Of a DNA stretch of 64,000 bases, positions 8,418-19,255 are shown piece after piece (position 1 is the stretch's first letter; each line of letters starts with the position of its first letter). The DNA lies in assembly GCA_051530055.1 (NCBI GenBank), contig CM121341.1, forward strand, positions 17,918,001 through 17,982,000. Direction: 5' to 3'. The notes under the pieces are model-generated. The model was not told where the DNA came from. It ran no database searches and worked only from the letters and a program-made list of their open reading frames with translations. Source of the DNA: Neoechinorhynchus agilis (lineage: Eukaryota > Acanthocephala). The position numbers and the translations under genes were made by a program.

Positions 8418-11299
8418 TTATTCCTGATCCATATTCTCAGACTCTTCTTGATCTGGAAGGACGGAATGCTGGACCTCTAACAAATGAACAGCCGCTGGTC
8501 TTGTGGCCTTTTTCTTCCACCCGAATTCGTCCTCCATTCGCCTAAGTCTGAAAATATCATTCTCGGGCGCACGGTGAATACCCCTAAATCCTATGTCATC
8601 ATCGATTCGACCAATTCTTCGAATTGCGCCATTGGAAGTAACACGGACGTGAGTGAGATTATAGAATTCGGAACGAGAAATTGGTTCTCCAGCAATTGTT
8701 ACAAAGTGAGGATCAAACACTTCAGGCAGCTCTATATCATTCAAATACTCAATCAATTTGTCTACGATTACGAATGGACCTTCAAATGAATACGGAGGTG
8801 GTAGACGCTTGGCAAGATCAGCCAAAGCTGAAGGAAATGGAAATATTCCGCCAGGTGTAGTATGCCAACCGGCTAAGTGAAGTTTTGTTGGTTTATAAGG
8901 AAGAGCTGATTCTGTATGAGGAATTCTTATTGTTGTATCCAGGTCAAATGACTCGGTTAGTGGATCAGATGCCACTTGAGTATAATCGAACGATCGCTTT
9001 TCTTCATCAGTTACGCATTCCAGACCAAGAAACTTGAATCTTTCAACCAATGACGTGGTTCCGAGAGAACCAATCGAAGTACCGCTTGTTGCTGATGCTC
9101 GGATGGCGTCCTTTCGCGCGTTTTCAACCTTTAACACGCTTGATAGGTCACCACGCTGGGTTTCAAATTTCAGATAAATTTCCCACAGATATTTAGTATG
9201 TTGATCGTTTTGATTTGAGAAAACAGGGCTACTTATTGTCTTCTCGAATAAAATTCTAGTTCCGGACTCATCCTCATTCAAATTCATCATCATTTCCAAG
9301 CATGTTAGGACGTATTTAGGATTATTCGAGTGTTTCGCAAGACCTAGGTCTATTACTTTACACAATGGAGGATGGAAGTTTTTTCAGCTTAACAGTACAA
9401 ATTGTTGACTAAACGCAACCGACCAAACAGCTAAGAATTTTAGCGTCCATTCAGTAATAGAAAAACCAACATAAACATGCTTTTTAGTGACAAAATGTTA
9501 GGAAATATCATTAACCAACTTAACTGCAGTGAAAAGCTAAACGATCAATTTTTAGCAATTGAAATATTGCAAATAAATCTTACAAAGTCATTACTTGGCT
9601 AGATTTTCTTATTATTAATTGGCATTTAAGTAAATTTGATTTTGAACGGAGTGACTCCTTTCATTGGTCTATGTTAAATAAATTGACCAAAATGCACCTG
9701 CAAGTAAAAATTACACGGTTGACATAAAGAAAGCAAAAACATCAAAGAATCTAGAGATGCTAATGGTAACATGTTTCAGGAAGATGCACTTTATACTTAA
9801 ATTCTTGTTTGAAACTAACCTTTTAACACGATACAATCAACAAAATGAAGGTTTGCCACTTGCAAAAACTCTATAAACCCACATTAAGATCCATCCACCT
9901 GTCTACAACCCACTTCGTGTCCGTTTTCAGGATTACATTGAAATTCCATTTCAGCAGCAGCTTCATAGATATGACAGCTACATCGCCGGTCATCCCGTGC
10001 TCGTCGGAACACTTCACGAGCGTTCACAACTCCATCGCGCCTACAAATAAACCTCATGAGCATAATATATGCTAAAGTTGGATCTATCGATCGCTTATCG
10101 ATATATCGTTCATATACAGCTTCAGCTGCCGACATATTATTCTGAGATTCCTCGAGGTCGGCGAGAGCGAAATGAACAAGGGCAGAATCCTGCAAGTAGG
10201 TACTTAAAGCAAGCTCATATTGTTTTCTCGCTTTATTCACATAATCAATATCTTTCTCAGATTCGAAGACTTCGAGAAGGTATTCCGCAAATTCGTACCA
10301 TATTTCTAAAGCGAATATTTTCCATTTTTAAGGACAAAAACTTATTTGGTAACGAATTCTTTTGGTGCCATTGGTAGGTTGAGTTTAGCGCATGATTCTA
10401 GTCTTGCTTGAGTATCAAGCATGAAAACTTTGGGCCACCTAGAATTGGAAATATTCGACTACGTGGTACCCGAGAGACAAAAGACATTGTTCGTATGCGT
10501 GCATGACTCGCTCAGCAAGAGTTTTGTTATCGGACAATCGTAAAGGATTGCTTTTTTCCCAATCAATATAAGTTTGCCAGCGCTTGACAATCTGAGAGGA
10601 ATTTGAAGTCCACGCAGGTGCTGTACTGGGGCCTCCGATTTCAATTGTGCGTAACATTCTTTCAATTTCATGAGCTGCTCGCTTCATCTTCTCATAAGTT
10701 CTAGCATGTTCATCGATTTTCGTGTTCATAACATCGATACTTCCACTAATTGACATTTCAAACCGACAGAACGTATCCCAAAGTTGTTCAATTCCAATAA
10801 GTGGAGTCGACAGGGCGTCCCCATACACTTCTCTAATCTTATGAAACTCATTTGGGCTGCTAATTGAAATGTTGAGAAAATCTATATATGCAATCCATAT
10901 TGGGGTACTAAATGGGTTCCTTCCAAGCTTCTGCAATGCGAATTCGTAGGCGTCAATAATAATCTGACGAAAGTTTCGTATAGAACTTTTATTTTCTGTT
11001 AAATATTTTAAATAACACATCCACAATTCAACATGTGGTACGTTCATTAAGCACCGATGAAATAATTTCTCTACAAATTCAAAATTCTTTGCAGTGAGCT
11101 CCGCTTCGATATACGATTTCCAATATCGTCCACATGTAGGAAATTGTGATACCAAAGATTCGAAAAAGTCACGAGTGTCGTCTACTGAGCGCTTCTTTGC
11201 GTCAGATAATAGGACGGACCATGCGTCCACGGCGCTAGGATTTTCCTTTATGCGCTCACGAGCTAGTTCCAGTCGGTAGCTTTCTGTTTCAGCAGCCAT
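8418..11299 (-). CDS. CSTF3: Cleavage stimulation factor subunit CstF-77 (suppressor of forked)
   Basis: Exons: about 10,462-11,299 (start MAAETESYRLEL), 9,908-10,305 and 8,418-9,358. The protein is a chain of HAT repeats (SYIEAELTAKNFEFVEKLFHRC, WEKSNPL, YEQCLLSLGY, then IWYEFAEYL, RSIDPTLAYIMLMRF, ARDDRR) followed by the Pro-rich C-terminal region (LHLAGWHTTPGGIFPFP, LPPPYSFEGPF). CstF-77 scaffolds CstF-50 and CstF-64 in mRNA 3'-end cleavage. Both interruptions look non-canonical: removing 153 bp between TAG repeats and 545 bp between TGTA repeats gives HVEIWYE and EVGCKVIDLGL, matching the family length exactly. An upstream Met (11,347) is possible but family alignment favours 11,299. Confidence 0.92.
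9359..9907 (-). other. Direct-repeat-bounded hairpin intron, CSTF3 second
   Basis: TGTA occurs at both ends (9,904-9,907 and 9,359-9,362). Just inside are inverted repeats: GACAGGTGGATGG at the upstream side and CACAATGGAGGATGG read from the other end. Excision with one TGTA kept joins GTGGGT and TGTAAAGTA in frame and gives EVGCKVIDLGL, equal in length to the human SVAFKIFELGL segment. The only GT-AG alternative I find deletes three residues. Confidence 0.75.
10306..10461 (-). other. Direct-repeat-bounded hairpin intron, CSTF3 first
   Basis: TAG flanks both ends (10,459-10,461 and 10,306-10,308). Inside lie CGAATATTTCC (10,447-10,457 on minus) and its inverted copy, read on plus as cgaatattttcca (10,312-10,324). 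Removal of 153 bp joins CACGTAG to AAATATGG and gives HVEIWYE, against HPDIWYE in human CstF-77. A GT donor exists at the left edge, but splicing to the single AG is out of frame. Confidence 0.8.
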
Positions 11300-11440
11300 G
11301 TCTAAAATAGGTGTCGATTTTGCGCGTATAATTTTTACAAAATGCAAAATTTGAGATCCTTTGACAAATTTGTTATAATTTTAATCGAATTTTAACACCC
11401 TCTATCAGTTAAAATCAATCGAAATATACACTCTTCTTCA

Positions 11441-11497
11441 AGGATCCCTCGCGGGTGACCTCAATTATACTATATCATCCAACCACCCGAAAAGCTT
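11441..11497 (+). repeat. Short interspersed repeat (ccaaccacccgaa type)
   Basis: The segment containing gatccctcgcgggtgacc and ending atccaaccacccgaa recurs in diverged form at 43,300-43,360 (gatctccctcgggtgtcg ... atccaaccacccgaa). Family unknown. Confidence 0.45.
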
Positions 11498-11639
11498 TTA
11501 TAAATGGTCGTAAAAATCAAATCGAGTGGCGAATACTTCGAGCGATTGTAACTTTAACTTTGATAGACATTTTAAGGTTGTTGGATTAACGTTTATTTTT
11601 CGCGTGATTCTACAATTCTACTTATTTCCGCATTAAGAT

Positions 11640-11820
11640 GAACCTTCAGTTTCATGAACCCGTCTTAACCTGATAAAGAATTTTTTATTAAAGACGCTTA
11701 GAACCTCGTTCGTTAGTTAGTAAAATACTTTTTTTACTAACAAACTAATGATGAATCCCGACGAGGTTCGAATCGGGTTTAGACCTAAACAATAATTCCA
11801 ATCACATTCCCCTATACCTT
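11640..11820. repeat. Foldback copy of hammerhead-like family F1
   Basis: A minus-oriented F1 arm (ttaaagacgcttagaacctcg, about 11,690-11,712) faces a plus copy (aatgatgaatcccgacgagg, from 11,748). The plus copy has lost the first base of the CTGATGA box (CTAATGA). Confidence 0.5.
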
Positions 11821-12050
11821 ATATATCGACATTGCTAGACAATCATTGACAATGCTGACATGAGTGGGCCTGAGATTTCTCACTTTAATAAAATTAATTT
11901 TTGCTTTTAGCAGAGAGTTAAGATCGACAAAAAAGTAATTTTTGACTAAAAAAATTAAACACTACGAATAATTTCTAAAGTTTTGTGATCTTTCCATTTG
12001 TCATTAAAACATCACCAAGTCTAAAGATAAAATCCATGAGTATGTGAAAG

Positions 12051-12228
12051 TGGGGAAAATTATATATCCAAGAATCACTTTAATTAAAATATTTCGTCCA
12101 ATCACGCTGGACTTCTTCAGTCAATTATTGCTTGTAAGTTTTTAAATATTCGAGTGACTGAAGAAGTCCAGTGTGATTGGACGAAATATTCCAATTAAAG
12201 TGATTCTTGGATATATAATTTTCCCCAC
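12051..12228. repeat. Large palindrome, hammerhead-like family F2
   Basis: The arms tggggaaaattatatatcc and ggatatataattttcccca are near-perfect inverted copies of about 75 bp. Each includes CTGAAGAAGTCCAG, a stem and GGACGAAATATT. The loop contains attgcttgtaagttttt, also found in the palindrome at 28,563-28,700. Confidence 0.8.
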
Positions 12229-13957
12229 TCACACACATCACCAAGTTTATGTTCAACTACAGCACTATCGTAACATTGCAAAATCCTCAGCGTATGCGTA
12301 ATTTACCCAAAATTCTCGTCGTTTCAATACCATTAGAAATCGTTAATCAATCCGAAAGGTAAAATTTCACACAAAATTCGCGTCGATTTCAACCGACTGC
12401 AAATTCTTTCTGATTTTGCTCTCCATTACGTTCACCAACCTCATCTTTTCGAGGTCCTAAACGAACGCCAAAATGCAACAGGACTAAGCGAGAACGGTTG
12501 AAGTGCATTCTATGTTTGGAAATGCGATTTGAAATCGCAAAGCATTGCTTGCGCTTAAGTTCTAGTTTAAATTGAACAATGAAATTGCATTATTTATCGC
12601 AATGAACATTCTTCAACAAAGGTGAGCTTCAGACGATGTTAGACAAAATATCTGCAACTAATCTGGCGCCTTTCAACCGAGGCTAAATCGAGACCTCTTG
12701 GCTATATCTTAACGGGTTCACGGTTCTATTCTCTGTCATCATGTGAACTGCACTGCCCGTTTTCTCTGATGACGAATAAGGAATATTCGAGTGTTAATGC
12801 TATAATATTCTTTGATTTTGTGAATAGCTCCATTCACCAAACATCGTCTTCGTCGAATGTCTGTTTTGTTTTTCCTGAATTTTGATTATTTTCGGTTTAA
12901 GCGGTTAAGAACAACAGTTAATTTTTGACTGATATTTCGGAGTTTTACTCCAACCCGCGCGATCTACAACGGTAGAGTTAGAAAAAGGTCAGTGAGGAAG
13001 TCAACTCGTCCCGTTGGTTGAACACCATAACCTGTCTCACGTTAATCGTCTCCTCCTTACGACCACCAATCCCACTTTTCACCTCTTGTGCGATGAGAAA
13101 CGCCCCCACAAGCGAAAGTTCCAATGAGTCTCTCGCTTGATACTTCAGGGCCGTCGAACGCTTTACTCCTTAATCTGAGAGGAACCGTTAATAGTGTTTG
13201 GCCCATGGAGGCCGCGTTCGGATTCAATGCGTTACGGGCCTGTTCACAAATACGCACGTGGGGTGACCTCTCCGTCTCCTCAATGCATACGCCCGGATCT
13301 GTTCCTGTGCTGAGCAAAGAGGTTGTCTTATTGACATTTAATCCTTGAAGTAAACTTAGTTCATTTCATGTCTATTAAGTATTAGCAATTATTTTCAAGG
13401 CATTGCAATTTTTAAATGAAAATCAAAAGCAAAATCTCAATGAACTTAAAATATGTACAAGAACGACTACCGTCCTCGTTGGTCTAATTTAAAGCTTTTA
13501 AACCCTACAATTTAATTTCTTTTGGTGATCACACATTGACATCTATTCACATTTTTATGGAACCATTTTGTGTAAACAAACCGGCTTGCCAGTAAAAAAA
13601 CCTTAAAATAGGATAATAAATTCAATCAAAGTTCAATTTTGAGTGGTTACTTCAATACAAACCGACAACCATCTAAATACCCTTTGAAGTTTTTAACAAA
13701 TACAACCAACTGTAAAACAACACTAAGATTCAAATCCCTTAGAATAGTCTTATTTAAAAGCTGCCCATATTATCCCAGAACTTGGACTCTTATTCACGCG
13801 ATATAAAACGAGATTTCCCACGCATTGCGATAGCCTGCGATAGTAGATCTAAATTATTAAGCAACTGATAAGAGCGCTTGAAAGTAACAAACTCAAGCTA
13901 ACAATCAAACAAGATTTCCTCGTCGCGTTAAGATTTGAGAGCTAAGGTTACAATAAC

Positions 13958-14678
13958 TCACAGATCCTCATTACCAACCTGGTATTTTTTATCGGTTAAA
14001 GGTACGTATCTAACATCCATTAGTTGTTCTTCTTTGACCTTTCCATCTTCTCCTTTTATGTACTTAATCATTGTTTGAAAAAGAGACCCGACTGGTGCAA
14101 GCAAAACTCCTCCCGGATTCAATTGATCAATTAGACTTTGAGGCTTTGAAGTACAAGCCGCACCAACGTGAATTGCATCATATGGGCTGTTCTCAACATT
14201 TCCTTCCCTACCGTCGGCTTCGATGATCTCTATAAGACCACTATTCAGTAACCCTGAGTCCAGAGAATTTAAATTCTCCACTGACTTATCAACGAGTTGT
14301 TTGATATGTTCAACTCCCACAACCTTTCCACTGGGTTGTACCATGTAGGCGAAACAAGCACACAAGTATCCAGATCCGCTGCCAACGTCCAAAACGCGTT
14401 TTCCGGGCTGGAGATTGCTTCGAAGAATCTCAAGAGCATGAGCATGCATGTGAGGTGCTGATATCGTTACAGAATATCCGATACTTTGAGGAGAATCGTT
14501 GTAAGTATTGTTCGGACAAAAGAATTTTCGATCAACTTTTAGCATCACATCGTATACTTGTTGAGTTACGATCACGTTTGCCCCTACGGTCATTAGAATT
14601 AATAGGGATCAAAAACGGACTTTTACTTTTAAGGTTTTCCAAGAGCTCTCGCATTGAATTGGCAGCAAGCCAAGTCAT
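13958..14678 (-). CDS. PCMT1: Protein-L-isoaspartate O-methyltransferase
   Basis: Exon 1 (14,627-14,678) encodes MTWLAANSMRELLENLK. A 43-bp GT-AG intron follows, and exon 2 (13,958-14,583) carries the rest, about 226 aa in total as in animal PCMT. Visible motifs are DSPQSIGYSVTISAPHMHAHALE, the SAM-binding loop VLDVGSGSGYL, VVGVEH, the acidic motif II region PYDAIHVGAAC and LNPGGVLLAPVG. The enzyme methylates isoaspartyl residues so that damaged cytosolic proteins can be repaired. The splice (AAA A|GG GCA) gives the correct family spacing, so this intron is ordinary. The end VGNEDL is shorter than the usual ER-retention-like tail. Confidence 0.95.
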
Positions 14679-15539
14679 TCCTGTGATTGAAAATATAAAT
14701 AGAAGTACGCAAATCTCAAAAGGTAAGTTGTCGATTATTGGTTGTAGGCGGCGATCAAACTTCCTAACGATAAAAAATCAGCAGAATTCTTTGGCTAAGC
14801 TGTGGAATAATAAAACAGTTCAGTCATCAGAAATTGTTTATTATAAAAGAAAAAGTAAAAAAGGTTCTTATATCGATACAAAAAACCCGTTATTTCGACA
14901 CGGACCTTTGACAATCGAGTTTTTATTCGACCTGAAAAATAGGGAGTTTAAAGAGTCACTTCTTTTTCGAAATTTCAACAAGTTTCGCTCCAATCATAAA
15001 GGCCTTTTGGACAAAATTCATAAATCACAAAACTTACCTTTAGGGAAATCTCCATCCGAAACAATAGCATGCGATGCTGTTCTTATCCGTAAAAACCATT
15101 TTCACATTCTTCTGTTTCTATTTTAGACAAGTACCGAGCTTAGAACACCGCTGTTCTTAGTCTTCATGCGCCATCACCAGCGCTTCTTCATTAAAATTGT
15201 GGCGCTCGGTACTTCTGGCACATTCCATACATTAATCTCTTTTATTCTCAAGATTCAAGTTATTTTGTTGGTTTTGGATCTACATTAAAAAATGCAGTAA
15301 ATAAACGCTGACATTTTACGATGCCCTTCAGGAAATTGGTTTTTCTACTCAGCGCTTGGCATTAAGGTTTTCTTAGCTTAAGTTTTGCTTTAGGAAAAGA
15401 CTTGTACTTTAAACAAACTCACGACAATGACACAAGCTTTAGTGCATTTTCTTTTTGGTATCTTTGCTGTAAATTAATGCGATGAAAATTTTTGATTTTG
15501 TGAATTTAATTTCTTCATTAGGTTTTTTGGACTTGAAAT
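14679..15539. other. Intergenic with one structured inverted repeat
   Basis: A long plus-strand frame crosses PCMT1 and this spacer but has no recognised content. The inverted repeat at 15,131-15,220 is listed separately. Confidence 0.4.
15131..15220. repeat. Structured inverted-repeat element, possible small RNA
   Basis: The outer arms agtaccgagc and gctcggtact pair perfectly. Inside are a hairpin-like cttagaacaccgctgttcttag and a second one around gcgccatcaccagcgc. The whole could form a three-way junction of about 88 nt. I do not recognise it as a known RNA. It could also be a tiny transposon. Confidence 0.35.
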
Positions 15540-15592
15540 CATTCACACCACCGCTCTTGATCACTCAGCTGCCGTCCTAGTGTAACGACCAC
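15540..15592 (-). mobile_element. LINE 3' tail, minus orientation
   Basis: The segment cattcacaccaccgctcttg...cagctgccgtcctagtgtaacg is the inverted 3' terminal sequence of the LINE family. It abuts a plus-oriented LINE body directly, so two copies meet here in opposite directions. Confidence 0.7.
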
Positions 15593-17690
15593 TGACTCTA
15601 TTTCGATACCTGATATCGTGCGGGTTCTGTCCAGGAACGTCCTGAAACGGATCCCAAAGGGCGCACGATATCAAGTCGCCAAAGCATTTACGGGACTGCT
15701 CAACGATTGCCTTCAAAAGAACTGTACGCTATCATAGACACGGCTCTTCGCATTCCCGCGCTTATTCCTTTGCACCATTGATGATTCTAGGGTGTTTTGA
15801 CATCAACAATCAAAGAAAGGGTGGTCTCCTCCGAACAAATATTTAACAATTTCGAAATGAAACTTCGCGAGGTTCGTAAGGGACGCACGAAGGAAGGGTT
15901 TCGTTGCCGTTTTTCAAAGCGATTCCTGACTGAACGTGTCTCTTCGAAGCTTGCGGACGGAGACGTTCGGGGGGCTGTTCGATTATTGCCATCCTCCGAC
16001 AGTTTTGCACAAGGAGACAACGCGACACTACAAATACTCCGGTCAAAACACCCATGCAGTAGTGACAGTTTTGAAATTCCACCTCCTCCCATAAAAAACA
16101 GGACACCCACTCAAATTTTAGAGTTAAAAAAGGCCATCTCATCTTTTGCAAATGGTTCGGGTTATGGGCTTGACGGGCTAAGGCCTCAGCACCTAAAGGA
16201 CATGATGTCCTTTACAACTAGTGAAGCAGCTCTCTCTAGAAAGCGCGCTTTCTCGGTTAGTCGACCGCCTGACTGGAGAGGACCTGAATCTCGTTGCAAA
16301 AGATATATTTTTCGGAGCATCATTATGTGTCCTCACAAAAAAAAGAAGGTGGGATTCGTCCCATCACCGTATCTTTGACGATACGCCGACTTGCAGGAAA
16401 AATTCTCTGTAAACGTATCACAGAGAAAAACGGGCAGCAACTTCGCGCAGTCCAACTGAGCTGCTGCACATCCTGCGGGACGGAAGCTATCGTCCACGGG
16501 CTCCGAAACTTTACTACGAGGAGTTCAGAGCCGTGCGTGATTATTAAGTGTGATTTTCAGAATGCCTTTAACTCTCTCTCAATAGAGAAAGCATGTTCTA
16601 CGCTATTAGGGATCACGCACCAGAAGCCTTCCAATATTTTCTGGGTGCCTAGGTGACCGCGACTCTTTTGCTTTTCGAAGACCATCTCATTTGGTCCGAA
16701 AGAGGAGTGCAGCAAGAAGATCCTCTCGGTCCAGTCGCATTCTCCCTAACAGTAAATCCAATAGCGCACTCTCCATTCCAGCTTCGACGCTTGGGACTTG
16801 GATGACGCTACGCTCGGAGGTGATCCCTCCGTTGCGCTGCGCGATTTGGAGACGCTGATTAGGGAGATCTCGAGAATGGGCATTGAGCTCAATGCTGGAA
16901 AGTGTAAACTCCCAGTATTAAATATCGAAGACGCCGCCAAAGTAAAGGAGCTAATAGATGGGCTCGAGGCCATAGCTCCAGGTCTGAAACTCGTGACTTC
17001 AGAGCAACTCAGCCTCCTGGGTAGTTGCGTCTTTGATTCAAACGTGGAAGCTGAAATCGGCCGTATCATATCGAAACTTTGGTTGCTGTGCGATAGGGTG
17101 AGCGCTCTCTCGGCTCACGGGGCTTTATTTCTGATAAAGAACGCACTCTTTATCCCCAAATTGTTATATAAGGTCCGCACAGCAACATTCTTCAAACATA
17201 AGGAAGGATTGGCTATGCTCGACGACAAGGTGAGAGCTTGTCTCGAGCGTATTTTAAATGTCCAGCTCTCAGATAAGGCGCGACGACAAGCTTCATTGCC
17301 TGTGTCATCTGGGGGATTGGGCATTCGGGCGCTAGTAGACCTTGCCTAGCCAGCCTTTCTTGGATCGTATGAGGGGATTCAACCGATAGCGAAGATAATT
17401 CTGAGGGGAAAGTTTTGTCTTGACCAAGACTTTGTGGTGGCAGTTGAAGAATGGTGCCAGCAGACATGCGCTAACCTTGTTTCCTTGAATGGCCTCAGAC
17501 AGTCGATCTGGGACAGACCTCTCGTCGCGAGAGCTCACAGCTCTCTACTTTCAGGTTCTCGCGATGGGGTCGTCCGAGCTAGATTTTGGCAGTTTCGAAA
17601 CGAGAATCGGGAGCGTGGTTGGAGGCTGTGTCTCTGGCATCTGTGGGAACTCTTCTCACTGATCATTGATGTCAGTTCACTCAATATATC
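15593..17690 (+). mobile_element. LINE body with reverse transcriptase, family B
   Basis: Overlapping frames encode the RT of a non-LTR retrotransposon. In order: GYGLDGLRPQHLKD, GGIRPITVS...RRLAGKILCKRI, KCDFQNAFNSL, GVQQEDPLGPVAFSL, then LDDATLGGDPSVALRDL...ELNAGKCKL, where LDDA is the catalytic box. After it come LSLLGSCVFDSN, ALFLIKNALFIPKLLYK and the segment up to RGWRLCLWHL. Several frame changes show it is decayed. It ends near 17,690, before the nuclease domain, where another sequence interrupts. It belongs with the R2/R4-like endonuclease LINEs. Confidence 0.9.
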
Positions 17691-17934
17691 ATTTCGCACA
17701 GTCAATGCTAGGCGAAACTGTTCGCTATCAAGTTTTGTTAAACAGCAATTAAGAATATGATCGTTGATAAAGTTGATTTGCTCTGTGAAGTGGTCAATGA
17801 ACACATTATATGTTAGACGATTCCTTCATTTTGGTAGTTATACTTCCAATTTAAATTGACTAATTTATTAGCGATATTTTAATAAAAAAAGTTACTTTGT
17901 ATTAAATTAATAAATGTTTTGGCAAACATTCACC

Positions 17935-18530
17935 CAACAGCTCTGGATCACTCAGCTGCCGTCCTAGTGTAACGATCGAAAATACGGATGCAGCGTTCCC
18001 TCGCTGCACAGGCAGACTTATGCTCTGTAGGAGGAATGCTTCTGATTCCGGATCGTCAGTGATTCGTCTCAATCGCTTGGACAATTGCTTTACAGGGTCC
18101 TGCACTGAGGTACCAAACGACCCGAGTGTCTCGGCGAAAAAATGAACGAGATAATGATTTCGATTCAGGCCCCTGTATTTTGTCCTTTTGCGGTTCTCAG
18201 CGGTGGTTCCTGCTCCGACTTGTTTAATAACGGCGAATTTTATGTTGCGGGATCTGAGCGTATTCACGAACGAGGTGTCGCACTGTGAAACCGTCAGGTC
18301 TACGCTCACCGAGTGTGCGCATTCACAGTGTTCAGGGCACGACTAAGAATCTCTTTCACTTTGGAGTGTCGTGAGTACACTTTGCCTGATTGTCGACAGA
18401 CGAGACCGTGACATCCCGAGAGCTCCAAGGTCGCTCCCAAACGACAGCGAAGGGATTTGTGCACATCTGTACCCAAGTCTCAGAGAACCTGCGGTCCTTA
18501 CTGTCTCATCAAGTAAAATAATGTGTGCAT
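17935..18530 (-). mobile_element. LINE 3' fragment, minus orientation
   Basis: The tail cagctgccgtcctagtgtaacg (17,955-17,976) is followed on the minus strand by the C-terminal domain: LPVQRGNAASVFS, ESEAFLLQSI, AETLGSFG, RKRTKYRGL and, further in other frames, the zinc-knuckle region (about 18,320-18,500). Frame changes are present. It is a 5'-truncated copy inserted within the LINE cluster. Confidence 0.8.
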
Positions 18531-18569
18531 GAACTAGAACTGCAGTCGAACTTTTTTATTGAAAAATTA

Positions 18570-19250
18570 ATTTAGAGCATACGAAGCACAAGTTAAAGTC
18601 AACGTTTAAAGAACTTATCCAATGTGATCTGACATGTCCTGTTGACGAATTGCGCGTGAAGCAAGTCGCCATAAGCATCTAATGCAGCAATGGCTTCATT
18701 CCCCTCCCGCATAAAATACCGGCGCAAAGTTTCAATGGATTTCCTCGTTCACAGTGTTGCCACTTGCACCAAGTTATTGGGCATCATCATTTTCCGGGTC
18801 ATCTAATGCTGTCATATGTTTTGCTGCAACTCCTGCAACGATTGCAGCATCGTAATCCTCATCGTGCTCGATCTTATCCAGCAAACCAATTTTTCAGCTA
18901 ACGTGAAGTTCAATCCTGGCATCTTGACAGGGGAAACAAGACCCACGCACACAGAGTCCACGGTTTAAAGTGTTCGCAATAAATCTTGGTGTTTCAGAGG
19001 CAAGAAGCGTGGGCAGGAGCGATAGAAAACGCTCGCCATTCAAAGCTTCAGCCGTGTTTAAAATAGTTCCGAGGTAGTTTTTCGATAATTTTTTCATAAT
19101 ATTATCATGTAGGAGTTGATCTTCTTTTAGACGTACAATAATACTTTTTCTATATAGAAAAGCATCATCTATAAAATAGTGCTTATCTCTTAAGTAATTA
19201 ATGAATGGTGAAAAATTAGACAAAAAAATAATGCGACGAAAATAACTGCC
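18570..19250 (-). mobile_element. Probable pogo/Tigger-like DNA transposase C-terminal remnant
   Basis: The minus strand encodes ETLRRYFMREGNEAIAALDA, then a segment ending CQITLDKFFKR and a stop. Such a PCNA-box-like Q-x-x-L-x-x-F-F tail after a helical EAI-AL segment is typical of pogo/Tigger transposases. Upstream are DKIEHDEDYD and a longer frame (about 18,894-19,250: LNGERFLSLLPTLLASETPRF) that I cannot place. Stops separate the parts. The DDE catalytic domain is not visible. It lies between LINE copies. Confidence 0.4.
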
Positions 19251-19255
19251 TAATT

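Larger units (their letters stand above)
11348..13957. other. Intergenic, repeat-rich
   Basis: It holds a 55-bp repeat (11,441-11,497), an F1 foldback (11,640-11,820), a large palindrome (12,051-12,228) and a GC-richer block (about 12,940-13,340) with short overlapping frames on both strands. I could not assign that block to any family. Confidence 0.5.

Noticed and set aside
12940-13340. GC-richer block as a gene or rDNA piece
   Set aside because: Frames of 74 and 86 codons overlap on both strands with no known domain, and I could not match it to ribosomal RNA.
14584-14626. PCMT1 intron as a TA-bounded case
   Set aside because: TA excision is out of frame, GT-AG fits the family spacing, and no inverted ends are present.
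14455-15126. 223-codon plus-strand frame across PCMT1
   Set aside because: The first half is the antisense of PCMT1 exons and the second half shows no recognisable content or splice partners.
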